The notes beneath the pieces are model-generated. The model did no database searches and was not told where the DNA came from. It saw only the letters and a program-made list of their open reading frames with translations. From NCBI GenBank assembly GCA_964387935.1, contig CAYLZN010000082.1, positions 1 to 19,211 on the forward strand: a DNA stretch of 19,211 bases. Reading direction: 5' to 3'. The stretch is from CAYLZN01 sp964387935. Lineage in GTDB: Bacteria; Acidobacteriota; Vicinamibacteria; Vicinamibacterales; JAFNAJ01. Positions 6,660 to 13,999 of this stretch are shown piece after piece; within the stretch, counting starts at the first letter, position 1; each line of letters begins with the position of its first letter. A program made the position numbers and the translations under genes.

Positions 6660-6763
6660 CAGACGATGTTGTTGGCCGGGCGTCCGTGCCGCTGTCGATG
6701 CCGGATGTCATCCTCCGTTGTGCCCACCGACGGTGCTGCCTCGATACGGATCGGGCTGTCCAT
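6641..6763 (-). CDS. Doubtful small ORF, 40 aa
   Basis: An ATG at 6761-6763 opens 40 codons ending in TGA at 6641-6643. The product starts MDSPIRIEAAP and ends ANNIVWVGPSR. About three quarters of third positions are G or C, roughly as expected here, but the ORF is too short for this to discriminate. There is no clear ribosome-binding site. Its stop lies inside the hairpin at 6632-6659. It is unrecognised and may be a chance ORF or a gene remnant. Confidence 0.13.
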   Translation of the reverse strand: MDSPIRIEAAPSVGTTEDDIRHRQRHGRPANNIVWVGPSR

Positions 6764-6918
6764 ATGTCATCTGCCAGTAGCAAGCGGCAGGCCACGAGAG
6801 CCTTGTCTCGGCGCCGGGGCAGGTCGGGCCGGTAATCTGGACGGAATCGGGCAGCCTGCCCTCGAGACGTGGCGGCGCTGGTGCCGGCCGAGGCCCTGGC
6901 CCCTGTCCCAGCCTGAGA

Positions 6919-7068
6919 CGGCTGTCACGATTCGGCTGTCACGGGACGGCGGACGACGTATGGCGTACGGCGTACGACGTACGGCGTACGACGTACGGCA
7001 AAGGAACGGCGTACGGCGTACGGCGAAACACGCGCGCCGCGCGCCGCCAGCCGCACGCCGCCAGCCGT
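6919..7068. repeat. Heptamer tandem-repeat tract A (CGGCGTA-type) with an inverted right arm
   Basis: From 6919 the plus strand reads in 7-base steps: CGGCTGT CACGATT twice with variation, then CGGCGGA, CGACGTA, TGGCGTA, CGGCGTA, CGACGTA, CGGCGTA, CGACGTA. An 11-base break (6996-7006) follows, then CGGCGTA, CGGCGTA, CGGCGAA. After a 3-base step, 7031-7065 continues with period 7 as CGCGCGC twice, CGCCAGC, CGCACGC, CGCCAGC. This right arm is the same kind of unit in inverted orientation (CGGCGTG, CGGCTGG on the minus strand). The tract ends within 10 bases of the lipoprotein stop. No spacers are present, so it is not CRISPR. Confidence 0.85.
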
Positions 7069-7074
7069 TTGAGG

Positions 7075-7614
7075 CTATCCTGGCCGCCTCTTCCAGCGCG
7101 CGACCGAGAGCGGCTTGCCGCTGTCGTCTTTTGTCGTCAAGACGAGTTCGTCGCCATTGACTTCCCAATGGCGGGGCCGGTTGGTGGCGAGCGGGCCGGA
7201 CGGGACGCCGGGGGCGGGCTGGCCCTCCATGACGTAGGTCAGTTTGCGGCCGGGCATGTCGATGACGGCGCGGCCCTCGATGGATAGCACGCCGGCCTGA
7301 ACGGGCACTCCGGCGCGCGCCAGCGCCCGGCCCGTCTGCTCCTCGACGCGGATGTCCATCTTCAGGTTGCCGAAGGCGTCGTAGAGCAGCGAGCCTTCGC
7401 CGGCGACCGCGATGGGCGGCTGTCCCGGCGGGAAGACGTCGAAGGTGATCAGGGTCCAGCGGCCCTCGAGAAACGATCTCGCCGCCTGCGTCGTGCCCGG
7501 TCCGGCGGTGACGGGGGCGCCCTTCACGGCGCGCTGGCGGGGGGCAGGGGCACACCCGGCAGCCACGACGAGGGTGGCAACCGCGACGAGGGGCAACAGG
7601 CGATGTCGGAGCAT
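7075..7614 (-). CDS. Putative lipoprotein, lipocalin-like fold possible
   Basis: This 179-residue exported protein has a short basic start (MLRHR), a hydrophobic core, and a lipobox-like VVAAGC with Cys21 as the likely lipidation site. The mature part begins with a Pro/Ala-rich linker, then beta-rich sequence: GRWTLITFDVFPPG, GSLLYDAFGNLKMDIRVEE and HWEVNGDELVLTTKD. The GxWxLxxF then LxYDxxGxxxM pattern resembles lipocalin-like domains, but this is a weak resemblance. AGAGG lies just before the ATG. It follows the kinase gene by 21 bases and probably shares its transcript, so it may be an envelope partner of that signalling protein. Alternatively it is simply a conserved hypothetical lipoprotein. 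Confidence 0.84.
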   Translation of the reverse strand: MLRHRLLPLVAVATLVVAAGCAPAPRQRAVKGAPVTAGPGTTQAARSFLEGRWTLITFDVFPPGQPPIAVAGEGSLLYDAFGNLKMDIRVEEQTGRALARAGVPVQAGVLSIEGRAVIDMPGRKLTYVMEGQPAPGVPSGPLATNRPRHWEVNGDELVLTTKDDSGKPLSVARWKRRPG

Positions 7615-7635
7615 ATGGCCTCTGAGTCGAGTGGT

Positions 7636-9654
7636 CTAGCGCGCCTTCCAGACGCGGACGTCCTGGCCGGCGACGGGCTGATCCGCCTGCGCGAAGCCCT
7701 CGTGGTCCGCGGCTTCGCCCAGGGTGTCGCGCGTGAGCAGCAGAGTACCGGGGGCGGCGCCCGCCTGGAGCTGCCGCGCGAGGTCGAGCGTTTCGTCGGT
7801 GATCTCGTCGAGTTCGCGGTCGTCGGGCGCCACGACCTCGCCGGCGGACACGCCGCAGCGCGCCTCGAACTTGTGGCGTAGCTGGTGCACGCCGTCGTTG
7901 AACCAGGGCAGCTGCTGGAGGATTTCCTGGCCGCTGCGCACGGCCGCATCGAGGGAGACGAACGCGCCCAGGACCGTGTCGGACCGCCACGCGGTCTTCC
8001 ACGCGTTGTTGCTCGACAGGATGCGATCGACGAACTTCCGATATTCCGCAAACGCGTGTTCGACGACGAGCTTGTCCTCGGCCGCCCGCATCCGCGCCGC
8101 ATCGACCACCTCGACCGAGAGGAACGCCAGGCGCCGTTTCTGCTGGAAGAGCAGCTTCTTGGTCTCCGCGTACTCCCGCAGCATGGCCATGCGGTGAGAG
8201 CCCACGGGCGCGGCGGTTGTCACCACCGGCGCCTTGCTTTCGACGCGAGTCGCCTGCGCCAGCTGCTCCCTGGCCGTGCGCTCCAGACGTTCGAAGGGCA
8301 GGCAGACGAACCGCCGCAGCACGAACGCGGCCAGGCCGGCGACGGGCAGGAGCAGGTTCCAGCCATCGACGACCGTCCGGAAGGTGAGTACCTTCGTCGC
8401 CAGCTCCAGGACCGGCGTGGTGACGGCCTGGATGAAGCGCAGCAGGGCCGTGCCTTCGATCACCTCGGGGCGAATCAGACCGCCGCCGATGATGAACTGC
8501 GCGAAAAACGCCAGCGGGACCGTCAGCGTCAGCACGGACACCGCGAGTCTCAGGACTCGCAAGAGCTGGTACTTCGTCTTGAGACCGGACACGGCCGGGG
8601 AGACGAGCGGCACCGGTGCCGCTTCGGCTGCCGCGGCCGCCGCCGTGCCGGAGGCGGGGGCCAGCCGCGCCTTGCTCGATCCCGAGCTCGTGCCCGCCGG
8701 CGTCGGCGCGAGCGGACGGAGCTTGCCGGACACGGACGCAGGGGCGGTTGTCGCACCGCTCTTCGGCGTGGGCACGACCATCTTGACGGTGGCGTCGCTG
8801 CCCGCTGCCGCGGGCCGCCCGCTCAGCCCATCCTTCACGCCCCGCAGCATCGTCAGGACCTCCGCCGCGCTCGGGCGCAGCGCGCGGTCCTTCTGGAGGC
8901 ACTCCTTGATCACGTGCTCGAGCTCGGTGGGCACGTTCGGGTTGACGGCCGTCACCGGCTCGGGCTCGTGGTTCAACACCCGGGCGAGCGTGGCCTGCGC
9001 GGTGGCGGCCGCAAACGGCATGCGTCCCGTGGCCATCTCGTAGAGCACGACCCCGAATGAGAAGACGTCGGTGCGCGTGTCCACTTCCTGGGCCATCGCC
9101 TGCTCGGGCGACATGTGGCTGACGGTGCCGAGCACGACCCCGGCCTCCGTCTGCATGATCGTCGCCGTGTCGGGCGTCTGCAGCTCGTGGAGCTTGGCCA
9201 GCCCGAAATCGAGGATCTTCACCTGGCCCTTGCGGGTGACGATGACGTTCTCGGCCTTGATGTCGCGGTGAATGACGCCCATCTCGTGAGCCGTGACCAG
9301 GCCGTCGGCGACCTGGATGGCCACGTCGCAGATCTGGGGCACGCTGACCGCGCGCCCGTTGATCATCTTCTTGAGCGTCTGGCCCTCGACGTACTCCATC
9401 ACGATGTAGCGCGTCTCGCCTTCGACGCCCACGTGGTAGATCGTGACGATGGTGGGATGCTGGAGGCGGCTGGCCGCCTTGGCTTCCCGGAGGAAGCGCG
9501 AGAGGCTCTCGGCATCGGGCGCGGAGAGCAGCGTCTTGATGGCGACGGTGCGCTGCAGCTCCGTGTCGATGGCGCGGTAGACCACGCCCATGCCGCCTTC
9601 GCCGAGCTTCTCCTGGATGCGGTACGAGCCGAACTGGGTGCCGACGTCAATCAT
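7636..9654 (-). CDS. Membrane Ser/Thr protein kinase fused to a degenerate class III nucleotide cyclase domain
   Basis: The 672-residue protein has a Hanks-type kinase at about 11-270: glycine loop GEGGMGVVY, Lys40 (AIKTL), HRD 129-131 with Lys133 and Asn136, DFG 149-151, SPE 182-184. All key catalytic residues are present. An Ala/Pro/Ser-rich linker (280-355) precedes two likely membrane helices (about 366-390 and 432-450). The C-terminal 508-642 reads like a class III adenylyl cyclase domain (RRLAFLSVEVVDAAR, SDTVLGAFVSLDAAV, ARCGVSAGEV, DLARQLQAGAAPGTLLLTRD). By eye, the first metal Asp is Glu515, the second remains as Asp559, and the transition-state Asn and Arg are Asp624 and Gln628. The domain is therefore probably a sensor or scaffold rather than an active cyclase. 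It lies between a glycosyltransferase and a lipoprotein gene. Confidence 0.92.
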   Translation of the reverse strand: MIDVGTQFGSYRIQEKLGEGGMGVVYRAIDTELQRTVAIKTLLSAPDAESLSRFLREAKAASRLQHPTIVTIYHVGVEGETRYIVMEYVEGQTLKKMINGRAVSVPQICDVAIQVADGLVTAHEMGVIHRDIKAENVIVTRKGQVKILDFGLAKLHELQTPDTATIMQTEAGVVLGTVSHMSPEQAMAQEVDTRTDVFSFGVVLYEMATGRMPFAAATAQATLARVLNHEPEPVTAVNPNVPTELEHVIKECLQKDRALRPSAAEVLTMLRGVKDGLSGRPAAAGSDATVKMVVPTPKSGATTAPASVSGKLRPLAPTPAGTSSGSSKARLAPASGTAAAAAAEAAPVPLVSPAVSGLKTKYQLLRVLRLAVSVLTLTVPLAFFAQFIIGGGLIRPEVIEGTALLRFIQAVTTPVLELATKVLTFRTVVDGWNLLLPVAGLAAFVLRRFVCLPFERLERTAREQLAQATRVESKAPVVTTAAPVGSHRMAMLREYAETKKLLFQQKRRLAFLSVEVVDAARMRAAEDKLVVEHAFAEYRKFVDRILSSNNAWKTAWRSDTVLGAFVSLDAAVRSGQEILQQLPWFNDGVHQLRHKFEARCGVSAGEVVAPDDRELDEITDETLDLARQLQAGAAPGTLLLTRDTLGEAADHEGFAQADQPVAGQDVRVWKAR

Positions 9655-9676
9655 GGAATGTCCGAAGCCCGGCCCG

Positions 9677-9682
9677 ATTATC
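9677..9682 (-). promoter_or_regulatory. Candidate -10 box GATAAT for the kinase gene
   Basis: On the minus strand GATAAT (complement ATTATC at 9677-9682) lies 22 bases before the kinase ATG, in the 64-base gap after the glycosyltransferase stop. It suggests a separate promoter for kinase plus lipoprotein. No clear -35 is visible. Confidence 0.3.
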
Positions 9683-9718
9683 CCATGGAACCCTGGGGAA
9701 TGATCGGTCGGCGGGGAT

Positions 9719-11131
9719 TCACCGGGCCTGCGCCCCCTTGTGGACGACCACCTCCCAGCCCGTGCGGCCGGTGAAGTAGCGCAGCACCCCCTGGGCGCGG
9801 AAGAAGGCCACCATCTGCCGATACCCGACGCACTCGACGACCGCGTAGGCCATGAGGATCAGCACGTGGCGGGTCCGGGGGTAGCGGCGCAGGTTGAGCT
9901 CCTGCATGAGCACCGAGCCCATCGACAGCAGGGTCCCGTACCCGATGGCGAGGAACATGATGATGGCGAACAGCGACATCGGCATCGCCCCGATCATGAA
10001 GGCGACGGGCACGAAGAGGGTGCCGGCGGCTTCGATGACGCACCCGATGGCCTCGACGTAGGCGTGGAAGGGCATGCTCACCATGCCGAGGGCGCCGTAG
10101 CGCGGGTTGAAGATCATGTCGTCGTGCTTCATCACCGTCTGGGTGAGGCCCAGGTGCCAGCGTCGCCGCTGCCGCCCGAGCATGGTCACGGTATGCGGCG
10201 CTTCCGTCCAGCAGACGGGGTCGGGAGAGAAAATCATCCGGTACTTGATCTTGCGGGCCCGCAGGTAGCGGTGCAGGCCCGCGATGACGTCGATGTCCTC
10301 CGTGACGGTGTCGCGGCTGAAGCCCCCGGCCGCGATCACCGTCTCGCGGTGGAAGAGGCACATGGCGCCCGAGCAGATGAACGTCGCGCCGAGCACGTTC
10401 CACCCCGGACGCCCGAAGAGGAAGGTGCGCGCGTACTCGACCACCTGGCACCGCTCGATCCAGCTCCGGGGCAGGTCGATATCCACGACCTCACCGTCCC
10501 GCACGGTGCAGCCGTTGGCCAGACGGACGACCCCGCCACTGACGACGGTCAACGCGTCGGACTGCACGACGGGCGCCATGAGCCGGAGCAGGGCCTCCTT
10601 CTCGATGATCGAATCCGCGTCGACGGTGCAGAAGTACGGGCTCCGGGCCATGTTGATCCCGACGTTGACCGCGTCGGGCTTGCCGCCGTTCTCCTTCGAG
10701 ACGAGCAGCAGTTCGGGCAGGTCGGGGTTGCGGTAGAAGGCGAACGGCCGCCTCGCGGGAACGGACTCCCGATAAACGAGGTCCATGGCCTCGAGGTTGA
10801 ACCGCTCGATCAGCCGGCGCGCCGTCTCGTCTTTCGAGCCATCGTCCACGACGATGATCTCCTTCTCCGGGAAGTCGAGGGCGAGCAGCGAGAGGACCGT
10901 GCCGACGATGCCGTCCTGCTCGTTGTAGGCGGGTACGACCAGCGCCACGGGCGGGGTCGCGGGCGAGGTGGACAGCACCGCGTGGCGACGGCTGGCGCCG
11001 AACCGCGCGTGCAGGATCACGGAGTAGAGCGAGATGCCCATGAGCACCGTGTAGACCGCGTTGGTCACCACGAAGTAGATCACGATGATCGTGCTCAGGT
11101 AGTCGGAGGCGTTCAGGATGAACGTGTGCAT
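9719..11131 (-). CDS. Processive family 2 glycosyltransferase (polysaccharide synthase-like)
   Basis: The 470-residue membrane enzyme has a GT2 domain with VVPAYNEQDG (66-74), DDGSKDE (96-102), the metal-binding DAD motif (171-173), the catalytic-base motif TED (277-279) and QRRRW (321-325). QxxRW marks processive synthases such as cellulose, hyaluronan and poly-GlcNAc synthases. One hydrophobic segment precedes the domain (about 13-38) and about three follow (about 357-380, 385-408, 421-438). It probably polymerises and may extrude an exopolysaccharide; the sugar cannot be read. The start is the ATG at 11129-11131, only 5 bases after the HEAT-protein stop, so the two are cotranscribed. No PilZ domain is attached. 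Confidence 0.92.
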   Translation of the reverse strand: MHTFILNASDYLSTIIVIYFVVTNAVYTVLMGISLYSVILHARFGASRRHAVLSTSPATPPVALVVPAYNEQDGIVGTVLSLLALDFPEKEIIVVDDGSKDETARRLIERFNLEAMDLVYRESVPARRPFAFYRNPDLPELLLVSKENGGKPDAVNVGINMARSPYFCTVDADSIIEKEALLRLMAPVVQSDALTVVSGGVVRLANGCTVRDGEVVDIDLPRSWIERCQVVEYARTFLFGRPGWNVLGATFICSGAMCLFHRETVIAAGGFSRDTVTEDIDVIAGLHRYLRARKIKYRMIFSPDPVCWTEAPHTVTMLGRQRRRWHLGLTQTVMKHDDMIFNPRYGALGMVSMPFHAYVEAIGCVIEAAGTLFVPVAFMIGAMPMSLFAIIMFLAIGYGTLLSMGSVLMQELNLRRYPRTRHVLILMAYAVVECVGYRQMVAFFRAQGVLRYFTGRTGWEVVVHKGAQAR

Positions 11132-11136
11132 GGCGC

Positions 11137-12642
11137 TCAGTGGCCCTCGGGCTGCACGATGCCCGAGAGGCGGAGGATTTCGGACGCGCGGGCCCCGGCG
11201 ACGCTGTCGTCGGTCGTGGCGATGGCCTCCAGCATCTCGACGTACTCCTCGTCGGGGGCCGCGAGCAGCGCGTCCATGAGCGAGATCCGGACGCTGGGCT
11301 GGTCCACGCTGGCGAGCGCGCGGTTCAGGTACACGGTGTCCCCGATCAGGGCCATCTTCTGGCAGACGGCGGTGGCCATCGTGGAGTGACGGACGTCGGT
11401 GGCGAGCGACGCGAGCAGCAGGGGCATCGCCCCCGCGCGCTGCATGCCGTCCACGATCTGGTGGCTCGTGTCCTCGTCTTCGGCTTCCAGGAACACGCGG
11501 TAGAGCTCCTCGAGGCCGGAGGCGCCGAAGGTGAGCATGGCCTGGACCGCCGCGTCGCGGACGCGCCAGTGGGGGTCGCGCAGGGCGCGGGTGAGATCCG
11601 GCAGCAGGTCGCTGTAGAAGCGATCGTTGCACGCCCGCACCGCGTGGAGCCGCACGAACTCGTTCTCGTCGATCATCAGCAGCCGCAGGGCTCGGACCGA
11701 GCGCCGGTCGCGGAAGTGCTTGATGACGGCCGCGGACCGGGCCCGGACGTCGGCCGAGGCGTCCGAGACGAGGTCCTCGAGGAACACCTGGTAGACGGAC
11801 GGCGAGAAGTCGTTCTTGTTCAGGAGGCCGCCCTTGGCGGCTTCCGCGCAGATCTGGCGCGTGATCTCGACCATCGTGTACCGCATCTGCGGGTTCTGGT
11901 GGCGCAGGGCCGGGACGACGTGGTGGAGGTGCTCCAGCCGGAACCGGGTGAGGGCCATCGTGAGCCAGCGCCACGACACGTCGTTCCGCGCGTCGACCGA
12001 CCGCTCCAGTTCCTCGATCAGCACGGCGATGAGCGTCGGATGCTGGCTGCGTCCCATCCCCGCGATCGCCACTTCGCGCACCTCGCTGGCGGGGTCGCCG
12101 ACGGCTTCCACCAGGAAGGGCTGGGAGAACTCCGGCGCTAGGTGGGCCAGCGACCGCACGGCGAGCGCGCGGCGCAGCGCGAACACCTTGAGGCGGCGCA
12201 GGCCGTCGGTGAGCGGCGCCCTGGTCCTGCTGGTGCGTTCGAGCCAGGTGCGCTGCACCGCACGTTCCACCGTGGCATTGCCCCTGGCACGACCGAAAGC
12301 CCGGCGTGCCCAGTCGTCGACCGCGCCCAGCGCGAACAGCGCCTCAGAGATGTGCGGCGCGCTCTCGGGGGTGACCGCCGCCAGCAGCAGCTCGTGCAGC
12401 GCGTCGCGCCCGGGTCGGGTCTTCGCCTCCCGCTCCAATGTGGCGAATTGCTCCGGCGGGAGCTGGCCGGCCGCGAGCAGCTGCACCGGCGCGCGGAGGA
12501 TCTCCCGGGCCGAGTCCTTGAGCAAGAAGTAGCGCTGCAGGCGCAGCCGCCGGCGCAGCACGAGGAAGAGGAACAGCACGTTCACCGCCAGCACGACGGC
12601 CAGCGTCCTGAACAGCAGCTGTGTCACGTCCTCGATGAACAT
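11137..12642 (-). CDS. Membrane-anchored HEAT-repeat protein
   Basis: From the chosen ATG (12640-12642) the product has 501 residues. Residues 10-29 form a single membrane helix (LFRTLAVVLAVNVLFLFLVL) followed by a strongly basic RRRLRLQR, so the rest is probably cytoplasmic. The body is a chain of HEAT-type helical repeats, seen as repeated P-x-VR-xx-A units such as DPASEVREVAIAGMG, DASADVRARSAAVI, DENEFVRLHAVRA and DPHWRVRDAAVQAM. HEAT arrays bind partner proteins and have no catalysis. It lies 5 bases upstream of the glycosyltransferase and is most simply its scaffold or assembly partner. An ATG nine codons upstream exists, but AGGAA sits correctly for the chosen start. Confidence 0.9.
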   Translation of the reverse strand: MFIEDVTQLLFRTLAVVLAVNVLFLFLVLRRRLRLQRYFLLKDSAREILRAPVQLLAAGQLPPEQFATLEREAKTRPGRDALHELLLAAVTPESAPHISEALFALGAVDDWARRAFGRARGNATVERAVQRTWLERTSRTRAPLTDGLRRLKVFALRRALAVRSLAHLAPEFSQPFLVEAVGDPASEVREVAIAGMGRSQHPTLIAVLIEELERSVDARNDVSWRWLTMALTRFRLEHLHHVVPALRHQNPQMRYTMVEITRQICAEAAKGGLLNKNDFSPSVYQVFLEDLVSDASADVRARSAAVIKHFRDRRSVRALRLLMIDENEFVRLHAVRACNDRFYSDLLPDLTRALRDPHWRVRDAAVQAMLTFGASGLEELYRVFLEAEDEDTSHQIVDGMQRAGAMPLLLASLATDVRHSTMATAVCQKMALIGDTVYLNRALASVDQPSVRISLMDALLAAPDEEYVEMLEAIATTDDSVAGARASEILRLSGIVQPEGH

Positions 12643-12668
12643 CGGTTCCTGGCATCCACCCGCATGCA

Positions 12669-12728
12669 CCTGCCCTCACGCGGGCAGGCCCGCCTCGGTC
12701 GGCAGGTTGACGGGATCAGAGAATTCTA
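12669..12728 (-). promoter_or_regulatory. Candidate promoter and leader hairpin for the HEAT-glycosyltransferase operon
   Basis: On the minus strand a -10-like TAGAAT (complement at 12723-12728) would start a leader of about 75 bases. The leader contains a perfect 7-bp hairpin, CCTGCCC-N6-GGGCAGG (12669-12688), about 26 bases before the ATG. The hairpin could be a terminator remnant or a leader element; there is no T-run. Confidence 0.28.
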
Positions 12729-12753
12729 TCGCAGGCGATCGCACGGGAGCTAC

Positions 12754-13932
12754 TTAACCTCGATCCGACAATCGGCGTGCGGCGTGCGGCGTGCGGCCTG
12801 CGGCGCACGGCGCGCGGCCAGCACGGCGCGAGTAGAACAGGGTCGGGTTCGCCCGGTTGAACCCCATGTAGCCGCTGGCGCCGTTCCGGCCGAACCGGGT
12901 GATGATGTCGGCACCCTCGAGGAAGAACGGGCGTTTCTCCTCGAAGAACGTCTCGAACGCGGTGAGGTTCACGACGGCGGGATCCACCTCGACCTGGCCG
13001 AAGTCGGGGTTGATCGTGGCGTCCACCGTGAAGCTGCTGGTCACGCCCCACTTCAGATCGAGCCCCAGGCCCCCGGCAGCCATCGCGGGGTCGGTGAACG
13101 GGTCGTCTGGCGGCACGTCCCCGGTGAACTCCCCGCGCGCCGTCACGTACGGCAGCAGCGCGAGGTGAGGTCGGCCGCGCACGTCGAGCCCGGTCAGGTG
13201 ACCGAACCGCGAGGCGAGCGCGCTCTCGTTCTTCCGGGTGAGGGCCCACCAGTCCTCTTCGGCGTGGCGCTGCACGTAGCGGACGACGTTGAGGCCCCAG
13301 GTCTGAGTGGTGCCGGTCTGGAAGCGGACCTGGGACAGGGGGATTCGCAGCTCGGCGGTCCAGCCGCGTTCGTCGACCTGGACCTCCGATTCCCACACCG
13401 CATCCCACGAGTCGTCATCGCTCGAGTCGTTGAAGATGACGGCGTCGCTCTGCGTGCCTGCGGCGGTCACACTGAAGATCGCGCCCGTGAGGTGGTCGTG
13501 GTGCGCGTCGAAGCCGATGTGCAGCGCATCGGCGAGGTCCTCCGAGTCGCCATCGCGCCGTGTCAGGCGCCGGGCGATGCCTGCGGGCGACCGGTCCCAC
13601 ATGCGCGCGCCGACATAGATGGCCTCGTCATCGAAGAGGATGCGCACCTCGGTGTCTTCCGTGGCGGGCTGGCCCTCCTCTGGATCCCGCTGCAGGAAGC
13701 CCGTGGCGGCCTCCGCAACCTGCCAGTCCGGTTCGTCCAGGCGTCCGTCGATCCTCACCGGCGCGGAACGACGCCTCGCGGCCAGCGTCGGACGGTCGTC
13801 TTGGGCCGGCGCGGCTGGCTGAGCCTGGGCCTCGACGACGGCCGCGAGCGTTCCCAGAACGCCTGCCACAAGCAGAGACCCGAATGGAGGGGGCATGCCG
13901 CACACGGCGGAGGCAATCGAGGGGGGCCTCAC
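12754..13932 (-). CDS. Secreted CBM9-like/DUF5916 protein, 3'-truncated in a repeat tract
   Basis: This 392-residue protein has a signal peptide (hydrophobic 19-33, cleavage likely near AQA-QPA). A CBM9/DOMON-like beta domain (about 58-215) follows: RIDGRLDEPDWQ, VRILFDDEAIYVGAR, WTAELRIPLSQVRF. The start of the DUF5916 region (about 255-375) holds SFTVDATINPDFGQVEVDP, FFEEKRPFFLEG and LFYSRRAGR. Family members usually run several hundred residues beyond the FYSRRxGR motif through a barrel-like part. Here the frame passes into heptamer repeats (CAAGRTPHAARRLSDRG) and stops. The gene therefore looks truncated and may be a pseudogene. The GTG start has AAGGA upstream; an ATG at 13894-13896 is possible. 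Confidence 0.85.
   Translation of the reverse strand: MRPPSIASAVCGMPPPFGSLLVAGVLGTLAAVVEAQAQPAAPAQDDRPTLAARRRSAPVRIDGRLDEPDWQVAEAATGFLQRDPEEGQPATEDTEVRILFDDEAIYVGARMWDRSPAGIARRLTRRDGDSEDLADALHIGFDAHHDHLTGAIFSVTAAGTQSDAVIFNDSSDDDSWDAVWESEVQVDERGWTAELRIPLSQVRFQTGTTQTWGLNVVRYVQRHAEEDWWALTRKNESALASRFGHLTGLDVRGRPHLALLPYVTARGEFTGDVPPDDPFTDPAMAAGGLGLDLKWGVTSSFTVDATINPDFGQVEVDPAVVNLTAFETFFEEKRPFFLEGADIITRFGRNGASGYMGFNRANPTLFYSRRAGRAPCAAGRTPHAARRLSDRG
12773..12830. repeat. Heptamer tandem-repeat tract B (CGGCGTG-type)
   Basis: From 12773 the plus strand reads CGGCGTG three times, then CGGCCTG, CGGCGCA, CGGCGCG, CGGCCAG, and a decayed unit ending near 12830. The period is exactly 7 with no spacer. The unit is nearly the same as that in tract A about 5.8 kb away (CGGCGTA there). 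It forms the 3' end of the truncated DUF5916 reading frame. Confidence 0.82.
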
Positions 13933-13984
13933 GCCAATCCTTGCCGAGATGCCCTCGCCGGCGCAAGGGCACGACCCTGAAGGC

Positions 13985-13990
13985 TACAAT
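13985..13990 (+). promoter_or_regulatory. Candidate -10 box TACAAT for the nurA-herA-sbcDC operon
   Basis: TACAAT ends 9 bases before the nurA ATG at 14000. A start about 7 bases downstream would leave almost no leader, and no Shine-Dalgarno is visible before the ATG. This is the second such case in the window. No -35 match was found. Confidence 0.32.
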
Positions 13991-13999
13991 GCGTCGACC

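Larger units (their letters stand above)
6565..7074. other. 510-bp region without a convincing gene
   Basis: Between the ferredoxin stop and the lipoprotein stop (convergent 3' ends) there is no ORF with family-like sequence. It contains a strong hairpin (6632-6659), a doubtful 40-codon minus-strand ORF (6641-6763), about 150 bp in which I see nothing (6764-6918), and a heptamer repeat tract (6919-7068) that almost touches the lipoprotein stop codon. Confidence 0.6.

Noticed and set aside
6919..7068. Repeat tract as a CRISPR array or IS terminal repeat
   Set aside because: Units are 7 bases in direct contact with no spacers, no cas genes are near, and there is no transposase or target-site duplication.
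6767..8902. 711-codon minus-strand frame across the kinase and lipoprotein
   Set aside because: It is out of frame with the kinase and lipoprotein, which have clear motifs. Its AVRRTPY-like tail is only the translation of the heptamer repeats.
9740..11389. Long plus-strand frame opposite the glycosyltransferase
   Set aside because: The His/Asp/Arg-rich product has no recognisable domain, and the opposite strand carries all the GT2 motifs.
12142..13980. 612-codon plus-strand frame opposite the HEAT and DUF5916 genes
   Set aside because: It is a shadow frame that passes through the repeat tract and shows no family motif.
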